A DNA stretch of 15,054 bases from Flavobacteriaceae bacterium (GCA_949507465.1 CATEMS010000171.1:1-15054); one strand, 5' to 3'. Shown: positions 6,895-14,618, counted from the stretch's first letter. Program-made: numbers and translations. Notes: generated from the letters alone by a model not told the origin.

Positions 6895-7935
6895 TCTTTG
6901 GATGCCTTGTTTGTTTATCCAATTCACATACTGTTTTTTATTTTTATTGTGTCTAGAGAGTGTTTTAGCAAATTTGTGATATCCAAAATTAGTTACATCT
7001 GCAACCATAAAATAAAAACCGTGCTTTTGATAATTTAACACTCCATCGATGGCAGAAACATCTGGCATAGTGATAGGACCAGGAGGTATTCCAGCAGTTG
7101 TGTAGGTATTATACTCAGAAGAGATTTTAAGGTCTTTAAACAAGACGCGCTTAATTACTTGGTTAAAATTATTTTCAGCCTTCTTTTTTGCATAAATTAC
7201 AGTAGGATCTGCCTGAAGTAACATCCCTTTTTTTAATCTATTGATATATAATCCTGCCACCATAGGCCTCTCATCAATCATGGCGGTTTCTTTTTGTACA
7301 ATGGCCGCTAGGGCCATTACTTGATCTTTGGAGAGGGCCAATGCTTTTGCTTTGGCGAGCCTTGAATCATTCCAAAATACATTGTACTGCTTGAGCATTT
7401 TTTGGCAAAATGCTTTGGGGCTTGTATTCCAATATACCTCATAGCTATTGGCAATGTACATGCCAAGTGCAGTTTCTTTGGTAAACCCTGATGCCTTTAA
7501 AAAATCTTGATCTAACATAGCGCTTAGCAAAGAGAGGCTATCTGCTTCAATTTGTTTGGCGATATGGCCAGCAAGATTCTCTAGCCGTTCCTGATTGTTG
7601 AATTTGACAATAACTGGGGTATTTCCAGATCTAATACTATTGATTATTTCATTGTTATTACTCCCTTTTTTTATGATAAAATGTCCCGGTTTTATATTTG
7701 AGTCATATCCTTTTCTGTGGGCAACAGTTTTAAAGGTACTCATGTCTTTCAACAGTGGACTCAATTCTTCGGCTACCATTTTAAATGTAGCGCCTGTTGG
7801 AATATAAACATGCGCCTGTTGGTTATTAAACCCGGTATTAGGAACAAATATATTTTGATACACATAATAGGAGAAACCAGCCATAAGTAGAAGGCCAAGT
7901 AACACCACAGTCAATACAATTTTCTTTAAATACAT
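6892..7935 (-). CDS. mltG: Endolytic murein transglycosylase MltG
   Basis: This is a 347-residue YceG/MltG family enzyme, which cuts nascent peptidoglycan strands to 1,6-anhydro ends and helps set glycan chain length. One N-terminal membrane segment (about 5-26) leaves the rest in the periplasm. A LysM-like substrate-binding region lies at about 40-110. The catalytic domain contains AAIVQKETA with catalytic Glu216, QADPTVIYA (241-249) and the Y-T-T-A-G-I-P-P-G-P-I family signature (about 277-287). Length is normal. It begins 9 bp after the GNAT gene and is the last gene of the dapF operon, so precursor synthesis (dapF) and strand processing are transcribed together. The ATG at 7935 is directly followed by the membrane segment, which supports this start. 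Confidence 0.95.
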   Translation of the reverse strand: MYLKKIVLTVVLLGLLLMAGFSYYVYQNIFVPNTGFNNQQAHVYIPTGATFKMVAEELSPLLKDMSTFKTVAHRKGYDSNIKPGHFIIKKGSNNNEIINSIRSGNTPVIVKFNNQERLENLAGHIAKQIEADSLSLLSAMLDQDFLKASGFTKETALGMYIANSYEVYWNTSPKAFCQKMLKQYNVFWNDSRLAKAKALALSKDQVMALAAIVQKETAMIDERPMVAGLYINRLKKGMLLQADPTVIYAKKKAENNFNQVIKRVLFKDLKISSEYNTYTTAGIPPGPITMPDVSAIDGVLNYQKHGFYFMVADVTNFGYHKFAKTLSRHNKNKKQYVNWINKQGIQR

Positions 7936-7944
7936 TTGATTAAT

Positions 7945-8475
7945 TTATTTATCTGCCATTATATATTGATATAAATATTGATCTATATAAGTTCCTTTAT
8001 GATAATTCCAATCTTTCTTTACACCTGTTTTTAAAAACCCTACCTTTTCAAACAAGGAAATACTCTCTTTATTTTGAACAGATATATTTGCAAAAATTTG
8101 ATGAACCTTTAGCTGCTCTTTTGCATATGCGCAAATTAATTTTAAGCTTTCTGTGGCAAAACCCTTGGAGCGATGAGCAGTGTCAAAAATCACAAGCCCA
8201 ACTCCAACGCGGTTGTGCTGAGGATTAAAATCAAATAAATCTACACAACCAATACACTGCTTGGTTTTTAAGTGTGCTATCATTAAACGAACCTGCTTTA
8301 CTTCAAATATATCTCGGTGACTGTTTTCTAGATAATGGGTTAATACGTATTTAGAAAATGGTGTAATGGTGTCACTAACATGCCATAAACTAGTATCATT
8401 CTCTAGGGCATACAAAAAATCTAAATCTGTTGGCTCTAGCGCTCTTAAGTGTATGTTTTCTCCTTGTAAAATCAT
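7945..8475 (-). CDS. GNAT family N-acetyltransferase (RimJ/RimL-like)
   Basis: This predicted cytoplasmic acetyl-CoA-dependent acetyltransferase of about 176 residues begins M-I-L-Q-G-E-N-I-H-L-R-A-L-E, the usual opening of the RimJ/RimL-like subgroup. The acetyl-CoA binding loop is R-S-K-G-F-A (about 102-107), following the strand V-G-L-V-I-F. The late motif N-K-E-S-I-S-L-F-E-K-V-G-F (about 135-147) is also typical. I chose ATG 8475 because it overlaps the dapF stop as ATGA and has GGGAAA just upstream. An in-frame ATG three codons earlier (8484) is possible and would add MGN. The gene sits between dapF and mltG in a tight operon, an order I associate with flavobacteria. The acceptor (protein N-terminus, amino sugar or small molecule) cannot be deduced. 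Confidence 0.88.
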   Translation of the reverse strand: MILQGENIHLRALEPTDLDFLYALENDTSLWHVSDTITPFSKYVLTHYLENSHRDIFEVKQVRLMIAHLKTKQCIGCVDLFDFNPQHNRVGVGLVIFDTAHRSKGFATESLKLICAYAKEQLKVHQIFANISVQNKESISLFEKVGFLKTGVKKDWNYHKGTYIDQYLYQYIMADK

Positions 8476-9248
8476 ATTTCCCACATACCTTTAAATACTT
8501 GTTTGGCTGGCCCACTTAAAATTATATTGGTAAAGGTCTGCCCTTTTTTATCAAAACAAACACTCAAATCACCTCCAAGTGTTTTTAAATTTACTTTTTT
8601 AAGATTTGTTTGTTTGGTTTCAAACATTGCTAATGCAACGGCGGTTACTCCCGTACCACAGGAGAGTGTTTCTGCCTCTACACCTCGTTCATAGGTTCTT
8701 ACCTTAAAGGTCTGATTGGCTATTTTTGAAACAAAATTAATATTTGCTCCAAGGGTACCGTAATGGTTATATCGTAACGCCCGTCCTTTTTCAAGAACGT
8801 TAATATCTTCTATATTAGCAACCATCTCTACATGGTGAGGAGAGCCCGTATTTAAAAAACAATGCTGTTGGTGGATTTGAATATCAGACACATCTGACAT
8901 CCTTAAAGCTACCTCATCTGCTTGCAAAGAAGCATGATGTACTCCATCGATGGCCATAAAATGTGTTTTGGTCTTTATGATACCTAAAAAAGCTGCAAAA
9001 TGTACTATGCATCTACCCCCATTACCACACATGGTGCTTTGATTTCCATCTGCGTTAAAGTAAATCATAGAAAAATCTTCACTGGGGTGCTGCTCTAAAA
9101 GAATAAGCCCATCTGCCCCTACTCCAAACTTTCTATCACAAATCTGTGCTACCAAAGTGGTATTGTTTTTAGGAAACTTTTGTTGCCTGTTGTCAATCAG
9201 TACAAAATCGTTACCGGTACCTTGATATTTGTAAAATGAAATTTGCAT
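8472..9248 (-). CDS. dapF: Diaminopimelate epimerase
   Basis: DapF interconverts LL- and meso-diaminopimelate, supplying meso-DAP for peptidoglycan and the last intermediate for lysine. The 258-residue protein has both catalytic cysteines in their motifs: Cys74 in M-C-G-N-G-G-R-C and Cys197 in E-T-L-S-C-G-T-G. The N-terminal F-Y-K-Y-Q-G-T-G-N-D-F signature is present, as are the YNADG-type segment (here Y-F-N-A-D-G, 63-68) and N-T-G-S-P-H-H (about 133-139). The length is slightly short but normal for the phylum. It is the first gene of the dapF-GNAT-mltG operon. A TACCTTTG element ends only 5 bp before the ATG on the coding strand, so the transcript may have almost no leader. Confidence 0.97.
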   Translation of the reverse strand: MQISFYKYQGTGNDFVLIDNRQQKFPKNNTTLVAQICDRKFGVGADGLILLEQHPSEDFSMIYFNADGNQSTMCGNGGRCIVHFAAFLGIIKTKTHFMAIDGVHHASLQADEVALRMSDVSDIQIHQQHCFLNTGSPHHVEMVANIEDINVLEKGRALRYNHYGTLGANINFVSKIANQTFKVRTYERGVEAETLSCGTGVTAVALAMFETKQTNLKKVNLKTLGGDLSVCFDKKGQTFTNIILSGPAKQVFKGMWEI

Positions 9249-9253
9249 AATTA

Positions 9254-9261
9254 CAAAGGTA
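9254..9261 (-). promoter_or_regulatory. Putative -7 promoter element of the dapF operon
   Basis: On the minus strand this is TACCTTTG, an exact TAnnTTTG match. It ends 5 bp from the dapF ATG, so initiation at the usual 5-7 nt spacing would start the RNA at or next to the start codon, a leaderless or nearly leaderless mRNA. A clear -33 element is not seen. Confidence 0.4.
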
Positions 9262-9321
9262 TGAAATACTGATATGTTAAGAATTGTTAATTTTTGAAAT
9301 ACCCTAAAATAAATTGCGTCT

Positions 9322-9329
9322 TTTATTTG
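9322..9329 (+). promoter_or_regulatory. Possible -7 promoter element of the htrA-type gene
   Basis: TTTATTTG matches TAnnTTTG at all but one fixed position and lies 25 bp before the ATG, in the 106-bp divergent region shared with dapF. A TTTG occurs at 9293-9296, but its spacing of 25 bp is longer than usual, so the call is weak. Confidence 0.25.
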
Positions 9330-9354
9330 TTATTATTCAAAACACAATAAACCC

Positions 9355-10755
9355 ATGAAACAGACCATAAAATTATTTTCGGTTGCACTTATTGCAGGTG
9401 CGATATCCATAGGAGGATACAAAACACTTGAATCAAAAACTAATCCCGCTCCCAAAGAGATAGTGAGTACTGTAAAGCCTATAGACTTTACACCTACAAA
9501 CTACACGTCAAATACTCCTAGCAAGGCGGTAGATTTCAGCACAGCGGCAGAGAAAACAGTTGATGCAGTAGTTCATGTAATTAGTACAAGTGTAAACACA
9601 CTACCAACAAACATTATGGATTACTTCCGTGGAAATGGCAGATCTAGGATACAACAAGGAAGCGGTAGTGGTGTTATTATCAGTCCAGATGGGTATATCA
9701 TTACAAATGATCATGTCATTGACAATGCTTCACAATTAGAAGTTACATTAAACAATAACGTAAAATATACTGCAAGTGTTATTGGAACAGACCCTAAAAC
9801 AGATATTGCCTTGCTTAAAGTTGAGACAGACACCTCGTTACCCTACATTCCCTTTAGTGATTCTAACAATGTAAAACTCGGCGAATGGGTCTTGGCAGTG
9901 GGCAATCCATTTAGGCTTACATCAACTGTTACCGCTGGTATTGTGAGTGCAAAATCTAGAGACCTAGATCAAACAAATGGCACGTTACAATCTTTTATTC
10001 AAACAGATGCCGCTGTAAACAAGGGTAATAGTGGCGGTGCTCTGGTAAATACAAGAGGGGAACTCATTGGTATTAACACCGCAATTACCAGCCAGACAGG
10101 TTCCTACGTGGGATATTCTTTTGCAGTACCAAGCAACATAGCACGTAAGGTAGTTGAAGACATCATGGAGTTTGGTGAGGTACAGCAAGCCATTTTAGGT
10201 ATTTCTGCAAGTAGTTTAAACAGTGAAATGGCAAAAAAATTAGACATCAAACAAACACAAGGCGTGTATGTAGCCGATTTAGAAAAAGGAGGAGCCGCAG
10301 AAAAAGGAGGCTTAAAAAAAGGAGATGTAATTATCAATCTTGATGGTGTTAAAATAGCAAAGTTTGCAGATTTAACAGGTTGTCTTGGCAGTAAAAGACC
10401 TAAAGATACAGTGGCGATTTCAATTATAAGAGATGGTGAACAACAAAATGTGGATGTAATTTTAAAAAAGCTAGAAGTATATCAAATTAAAGATATTGGT
10501 ATTGAAGTAGCAGAGGCGCTTCCAGATGTGTTGAAAAAATATGATCTAGGGGGCGGGGTTCTAATTAAAAGAATTTTAAGACCAGATATATCTAGATACT
10601 CCTTGCAAGGTGCCATTATCACAAAGCTTGATGACATATCTGTTGATAGTATTGCAGATGTAAGAGAAATAATGAAAACCCGGTCTGCCAATCAACCCAT
10701 AAAAATGACTTTTGTGAGTAAAAATGGAGAAACATATAGCTATATTTTTAGATAA
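9355..10755 (+). CDS. htrA: HtrA/Deg-type periplasmic serine protease with two PDZ domains
   Basis: This 466-residue S1C (Do/DegP-DegQ) protease would degrade or refold damaged envelope proteins. An N-terminal hydrophobic segment (about 7-22) serves for export or anchoring. The trypsin-like domain (about 55-265) has the triad His120 in I-T-N-D-H-V-I, Asp150 in D-P-K-T-D-I-A-L-L and Ser226 in N-K-G-N-S-G-G-A-L. PDZ1 is at about 277-372 (L-G-I-S-A and K-K-G-D-V-I-I). A shorter, more divergent PDZ2 covers about 378-466, ending at Y-I-F-R with no extra tail. All catalytic residues are intact. The gene is divergent from dapF and stands alone: the next gene on its strand begins 158 bp later with its own promoter. 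Whether it corresponds to DegP, DegQ or DegS cannot be settled from sequence, although two PDZ domains argue against DegS. Confidence 0.94.
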   Translation: MKQTIKLFSVALIAGAISIGGYKTLESKTNPAPKEIVSTVKPIDFTPTNYTSNTPSKAVDFSTAAEKTVDAVVHVISTSVNTLPTNIMDYFRGNGRSRIQQGSGSGVIISPDGYIITNDHVIDNASQLEVTLNNNVKYTASVIGTDPKTDIALLKVETDTSLPYIPFSDSNNVKLGEWVLAVGNPFRLTSTVTAGIVSAKSRDLDQTNGTLQSFIQTDAAVNKGNSGGALVNTRGELIGINTAITSQTGSYVGYSFAVPSNIARKVVEDIMEFGEVQQAILGISASSLNSEMAKKLDIKQTQGVYVADLEKGGAAEKGGLKKGDVIINLDGVKIAKFADLTGCLGSKRPKDTVAISIIRDGEQQNVDVILKKLEVYQIKDIGIEVAEALPDVLKKYDLGGGVLIKRILRPDISRYSLQGAIITKLDDISVDSIADVREIMKTRSANQPIKMTFVSKNGETYSYIFR

Positions 10756-10853
10756 ACATTGGTTTTACAGTGGGGCTTTTACCAGTAGATGCACAAGAAA
10801 AAACAATCAGGTATTTTTTAGCAATTTCTGGGTAGTTAACTCAAGAAAATAAC

Positions 10854-10861
10854 TACTTTTG
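10854..10861 (+). promoter_or_regulatory. gap: Putative -7 promoter element of the GAPDH gene
   Basis: TACTTTTG is an exact TAnnTTTG match 52 bp before ATG 10914. RNA starting about 6 nt later would begin near 10867, giving a leader of about 45 nt. This argues against the in-frame TTG at 10878 as the start. The rest of the 10756-10913 gap shows no other recognisable element. Confidence 0.5.
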
Positions 10862-10913
10862 CGCAGTATTTTAACTATTGTTTTTGTTTACAAAAACACC
10901 AAAAAAACTACCT

Positions 10914-12359
10914 ATGAGTTTTGATGACGTTTATGAAAAAGAATTGTCTTTCCAAACAGATCGCCGCAAGGCAGCCGTCACTCTTATCAACATTATAAGT
11001 GATTTATGGTATGATAAATCTATAGAATTAATGATTTTCCGTAATCAGTTAATTGATAGAAATGCCAGTGAAATCTTAAACCTCCATGAATATGCAGGAA
11101 AGTTTGTAAAAAAACCTATTTCAATTTTCGACTCTGTTGAAATTGCACAGGCAATCAAGACCCTTGATCTACCACCTGCAAAGTTGGATATTGGTAAATT
11201 AACCTATGAGTTTCATCTGGGAAAAAAACAAACCAATGCTCTTGGTTTCGTTTCAGAGAAATTAAAATCTGCAAAAGACCAACAAAACATCACACCCAAA
11301 GATGTTGTACTCTATGGATTTGGTAGAATTGGTCGTCTGTTGGCTCGCGAACTTATGACACGAACCGGTCAAGGAAGTCAGATGAGACTTAGGGCTATTG
11401 TTACCCGAGGGGCTATTGATCAAAGTGTGCTGGAAAAAAGAGCTTCATTATTAAAATATGATTCTGTACATGGAGATTTTCCTGGAACAGTTGTTGTGGA
11501 TGCCAAAAACAAAGCGTTGATAATCAACGGAACAACAGTCCATGTTATCTCTGCAAAGGGTCCTGAAGATATAGACTATACCTTGTTTGGTATTCAAGAT
11601 GCACTTGTTATTGATAACACAGGTGCCTTCAGAGATAAAGAGCAACTCAGCCGCCACTTAATTGCAAATGGAGCTAGTAAAGTACTGCTAACAGCTCCTG
11701 GTGCTGGAGTTCCAAATATTGTACATGGTGTCAACCACACAGAAAATGATATAAATACTACAGATATCTTTTCTGCAGCTTCTTGCACAACAAACGCTAT
11801 CACCCCTGTACTTAAAGCTATTGAAGATAGCTATGGAGTCGTCCAAGGCCATCTAGAAACAATACATGCATACACCAATGACCAAAACCTTGTTGATAAT
11901 ATGCATAAAAAACATCGTAGGGGTCGTGCAGCTGCGTTAAATATGGTCATCACAGAAACTGGTGCCGGTAAGGCAGTTACAAAAGCACTCCCTTCTTTTG
12001 AGGGAAAATTAACTTCTAATGCCATAAGGGTTCCTGTTCCAAACGGTTCATTGGCCATATTAAAATTAGAATTAGAAAAGAAAACCACTGTCGAGAAGCT
12101 AAACGCAACTTTAAAGAAATATGCCTTAGATGGAGATCTTGTAGAGCAAATTAAATATTCATTAAATAATGAGTTAGTTTCTAGTGATATTGTAGGTTCT
12201 TCGGCTCCCTCTATCTTTGACAGCAATGCTACCATTGTTGCCAAGGATGGTCATAATGTTGTAATTTATGTTTGGTATGATAACGAATATGGCTACAGCC
12301 ATCAAGTAATTAGACTGGCAAAACATATCGCACAAGTAAGAAGATTTACCTATTACTAA
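10914..12359 (+). CDS. gap: N-terminally extended glyceraldehyde-3-phosphate dehydrogenase
   Basis: This enzyme interconverts glyceraldehyde-3-phosphate and 1,3-bisphosphoglycerate. It is 481 residues long, against about 330-340 for ordinary GAPDH, because roughly 130 residues precede the Rossmann motif G-F-G-R-I-G-R (135-141). The catalytic domain is complete: Cys291 in S-A-A-S-C-T-T-N, His318 in H-A-Y-T-N-D-Q, and WYDNEYGYS near the C-terminus. The position matching the NAD-selecting Asp of classical GAPDH appears to be Thr164, followed by Arg165 (A-I-V-T-R-G), so use of NADP is possible. Extended GAPDHs of this size are known in Bacteroidota and some Gammaproteobacteria, often beside a normal-length copy. 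The extension is mostly helical-looking and has no motif I recognise. I chose ATG 10914 over the TTG at 10878 from the promoter position and the ordinary M-S-F-D-D opening. An intrinsic terminator follows 19 bp after the stop. Confidence 0.93.
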   Translation: MSFDDVYEKELSFQTDRRKAAVTLINIISDLWYDKSIELMIFRNQLIDRNASEILNLHEYAGKFVKKPISIFDSVEIAQAIKTLDLPPAKLDIGKLTYEFHLGKKQTNALGFVSEKLKSAKDQQNITPKDVVLYGFGRIGRLLARELMTRTGQGSQMRLRAIVTRGAIDQSVLEKRASLLKYDSVHGDFPGTVVVDAKNKALIINGTTVHVISAKGPEDIDYTLFGIQDALVIDNTGAFRDKEQLSRHLIANGASKVLLTAPGAGVPNIVHGVNHTENDINTTDIFSAASCTTNAITPVLKAIEDSYGVVQGHLETIHAYTNDQNLVDNMHKKHRRGRAAALNMVITETGAGKAVTKALPSFEGKLTSNAIRVPVPNGSLAILKLELEKKTTVEKLNATLKKYALDGDLVEQIKYSLNNELVSSDIVGSSAPSIFDSNATIVAKDGHNVVIYVWYDNEYGYSHQVIRLAKHIAQVRRFTYY

Positions 12360-12378
12360 AAAAATTATCCTTACAAAT

Positions 12379-12410
12379 AAAGCCATTAACTCAATGTTAG
12401 TGGCTTTTTT
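12379..12410 (+). terminator. Strong intrinsic terminator after gap
   Basis: The 12-bp stem AAAGCCATTAAC / GTTAGTGGCTTT (one U-G wobble) closes a 5-nt loop (TCAAT) and runs into six Ts at 12405-12410. It is a classical rho-independent terminator and separates gap from the helicase gene. Confidence 0.9.
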
Positions 12411-12455
12411 AATTGCTTGTACTTGGTTTTGAAACTATTAAGTATTTTGTTATAC

Positions 12456-12488
12456 TTGAAAAACACCTAAATATAAATTGTAGCTTTG
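12456..12488 (+). promoter_or_regulatory. Putative promoter of the DEAD-box helicase gene
   Basis: The -7 element TAGCTTTG (12481-12488) is an exact TAnnTTTG match, and TTG at 12456-12458 lies 22 bp upstream as a candidate -33 element. ATG 12504 starts 15 bp after the -7 box, so the leader would be only about 10 nt. This makes the in-frame TTG at 12486, which is inside the promoter box, an implausible start codon. Confidence 0.6.
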
Positions 12489-12503
12489 CCCAAAATACCC
12501 AAC

Positions 12504-13871
12504 ATGAATTCTTTTCAGGACTTTAAAATTAGTAAGAAATTGCATTTTGCCATTGAAGATTTGGGGTATAGTACACCTACAGAAATTCAAACAAAATCTT
12601 TTGCTGAGATAGGCTCAGGGAAAGATGTGGTAGGAATTGCTCAAACCGGTACAGGAAAAACTTTTGCATACATGCTCCCTCTTATAAGCGGTTTAAAGTT
12701 CTCAAAGCAAATAGATCCTCGTATTTTGGTTTTAGTACCCACAAGAGAGCTTGTACTGCAGGTTGTTGACCAAATTAAAAAGTTTGGTAAGTACTCATCC
12801 ATACGAGTTGTTGGTGTATATGGTGGTGTCAATATTAATACCCACAAGCAAGCTGTGTGGGAGGGTGCAGATATTATCGTTGCAACACCCGGAAGGCTCT
12901 ATGATCTTATTTTAAGCCGAGCTTTAAAAACAAAACACATCAAAAAATTAGTCATTGATGAGGTAGATGTGATGCTAGATTTAGGTTTTAGGTTTCAACT
13001 CACCAATATATTTGAACTACTTCAAGAACAACGTCAAAACATTATGTACTCAGCTACTATGACAGATGATGTTGCAGTGTTTATAAATGATTTTTTTAAA
13101 AATCCAACCACTATTTCTGTTGCTGTAAGCGGGACACCCCTAGACAATATAAAACAAATTACCTATGATGTTCCAAACTTTTATACAAAGGCAAATGTTG
13201 TGTGTCATCTACTAAAAGAAAAAGAAGAATTTATAAAAACATTGGTATTTGTATCCAATAAAAAAAGAGCAGATGTGCTCTATGAGTTGCTAGAGGAAAA
13301 ATTCAAGGATGATGTTGCTGTTATACATTCTAATAAAACACAAAACTATCGCATAAGATCTATAGAAAACTTTAATGCCAATACAACTCGTATTTTAGTA
13401 ACCACAGATATCATGGCGCGAGGTTTGGATCTAGATCTAGTGAGTCATGTTATCAATGTAGACACCCCAAGGTTTGCTGAAAACTACATGCACCGTATTG
13501 GAAGAACCGGACGTGCCAAGGCTCAAGGAAACTCAATACTTCTCACCACCCAAAAGGAACGGCCCTACAGAGAAGCCATAGAGAAACTCATGGGTATGGG
13601 TATTGAAAAAAAAGATATTGCAGAAGAAATTGAAATTTCTACAAAATTGACATGGGAGGAGCAACCCGTTTCACATGAGAGAGAAAACCCTCACAAACAA
13701 CAATTTGAAAAGGGCGGAGCAAGTTTTCATGAAAAAAGCAAGAAAAACAGCCAAACCAATCAAGGAGGTTCATACAAAAGAACCCTAAAATTAAAATACA
13801 AAAAAGCACGAACCAAAGGAGATAAAAATTTCAACAAAAGAAACAAACAAAAAGGCAAAAAACCTTTTTAA
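12504..13871 (+). CDS. DEAD-box family ATP-dependent RNA helicase (DEVD variant)
   Basis: This RNA helicase of 455 residues has a complete two-domain core. The first RecA domain holds the Q motif (G-Y-S-T-P-T-E-I-Q, about 21-29), motif I AQTGTGKT (46-53), PTREL, TPGRL, motif II Asp-Glu-Val-Asp (152-155) and motif III S-A-T (183-185). The second domain holds motif V T-D-I-M-A-R-G-L-D and motif VI HRIGRTGR (330-337). Motif II reads DEVD, not DEAD. From about residue 385 a low-complexity Lys/Arg-rich tail probably helps bind RNA. Such helicases remodel structured RNA in ribosome assembly, mRNA decay or cold growth; which one is not evident here. RhlE/CshA-like assignment is possible, but I give no symbol. 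ATG 12504 is chosen over the TTG at 12486. trmD follows 47 bp downstream on the same strand. Confidence 0.92.
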   Translation: MNSFQDFKISKKLHFAIEDLGYSTPTEIQTKSFAEIGSGKDVVGIAQTGTGKTFAYMLPLISGLKFSKQIDPRILVLVPTRELVLQVVDQIKKFGKYSSIRVVGVYGGVNINTHKQAVWEGADIIVATPGRLYDLILSRALKTKHIKKLVIDEVDVMLDLGFRFQLTNIFELLQEQRQNIMYSATMTDDVAVFINDFFKNPTTISVAVSGTPLDNIKQITYDVPNFYTKANVVCHLLKEKEEFIKTLVFVSNKKRADVLYELLEEKFKDDVAVIHSNKTQNYRIRSIENFNANTTRILVTTDIMARGLDLDLVSHVINVDTPRFAENYMHRIGRTGRAKAQGNSILLTTQKERPYREAIEKLMGMGIEKKDIAEEIEISTKLTWEEQPVSHERENPHKQQFEKGGASFHEKSKKNSQTNQGGSYKRTLKLKYKKARTKGDKNFNKRNKQKGKKPF

Positions 13872-13873
13872 AC

Positions 13874-13892
13874 TCTCTTATTAAGAGGTTTT
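13874..13892 (+). terminator. Possible weak terminator between the helicase gene and trmD
   Basis: A 6-bp stem, TCTCTT / AAGAGG (one U-G pair), with a 3-nt loop is followed by only four Ts. It begins 2 bp after the helicase stop. It may attenuate read-through into trmD but is too weak to be sure. No separate trmD promoter was recognised in the remaining 26 bp. Confidence 0.3.
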
Positions 13893-13918
13893 GTAATCCA
13901 TAAATAACTTATAATACC

Positions 13919-14599
13919 ATGGCTATGCGTATCGATATAATTACCGTATTACCAGAATTACTAAAAAGTCCTTTTCAGGCTTCTATTTTAAAGCGTGCCA
14001 TAGAAAAAGGATTGGTAGAGATACATCTACACAACTTAAGAGACTATGCAACCAATAGTTACAACCAAATTGATGACTACCAATTTGGAGGTGGCGCTGG
14101 TATGGTAATGATGATTGAACCCATTGACAAATGCATAAGTGGCTTAAAGGCAGAGAGAGATTATGATGAGGTAATCTACATGACACCAGAGGGCCAAACC
14201 CTTGATCAAAGCATATCTAATCAATTATCTCTTAAGGGAAATATCATTATTTTGTGTGGGCATTACAAAGGTGTTGACCAACGAGTGAGGGATCAGTTCA
14301 TTACAAAAGAAATATCGGTTGGCGATTATGTGCTCAGTGGTGGTGAGTTAGCAGCAGCAATTCTTTGCGATTCAGTCATTAGATTGATCCCTGGCGTGTT
14401 AGGTAATGAAACCAGTGCACTTACAGACAGTTTTCAAGATGGCCTATTAGCACCCCCTACCTATACCAGACCTGCAGAGTATAAGGGATGGGAGGTTCCA
14501 GAAGTACTTCTAAGTGGTCACAAAGCAAACATTGAAAAATGGAGAGAAGAACAGGCCTATAAAAACACCAAAAAAAGAAGACCAGATTTATTACAATAG
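13919..14599 (+). CDS. trmD: tRNA (guanine-N1-)-methyltransferase TrmD
   Basis: TrmD uses S-adenosylmethionine to methylate G37 next to the anticodon of certain tRNAs, which prevents +1 frameshifting. The 226-residue protein shows the trefoil-knot (SPOUT) signatures: D-Y-Q-F-G-G-G-A-G-M-V-M (53-64), the knot segment L-C-G-H-Y-K-G-V-D-Q-R-V (112-123) and I-S-V-G-D-Y-V-L-S-G-G-E-L (132-144). These are followed by I-P-G-V-L-G and D-S-F-Q-D-G-L-L, in which Asp170 matches the catalytic aspartate, and by YTRP and V-L-L-S-G-H. The HYKGVDQ version of the knot is the one I expect in Bacteroidota. The start could be ATG 13919 (MAMRID) or ATG 13925 (MRID, the commoner opening). It stands apart from the rpsP-rimM-rplS neighbours often seen in other phyla and may be transcribed from the helicase promoter. 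Confidence 0.96.
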   Translation: MAMRIDIITVLPELLKSPFQASILKRAIEKGLVEIHLHNLRDYATNSYNQIDDYQFGGGAGMVMMIEPIDKCISGLKAERDYDEVIYMTPEGQTLDQSISNQLSLKGNIIILCGHYKGVDQRVRDQFITKEISVGDYVLSGGELAAAILCDSVIRLIPGVLGNETSALTDSFQDGLLAPPTYTRPAEYKGWEVPEVLLSGHKANIEKWREEQAYKNTKKRRPDLLQ

Positions 14600-14618
14600 G
14601 AATAAGTATTGTTTGGTG

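Noticed and set aside
10756..10853. Small gene or structured RNA between htrA and gap
   Set aside because: The longest start-to-stop frame I noticed is about 10 codons (ATG near 10788), and no stable hairpin with a T-run was found.
10878..10913. Upstream in-frame TTG start for the GAPDH gene, adding 12 residues
   Set aside because: The TTG lies about 10 nt from the predicted RNA start, and ATG 10914 gives a normal protein beginning.
11831..12244. 137-codon minus-strand open frame inside the GAPDH gene
   Set aside because: It is antisense to the conserved GAPDH catalytic domain, and its composition reflects the complementary codons.
12486..12503. Upstream in-frame TTG start for the helicase gene, adding 6 residues
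   Set aside because: The TTG overlaps the exact TAnnTTTG box at 12481-12488, so it would not be transcribed. ATG 12504 fits.
13421..13440. Short direct repeat gatcta x2 in the helicase gene
   Set aside because: It is a 6-bp unit in phase with the reading frame that encodes Leu-Asp pairs in motif V. It is an ordinary coding coincidence.
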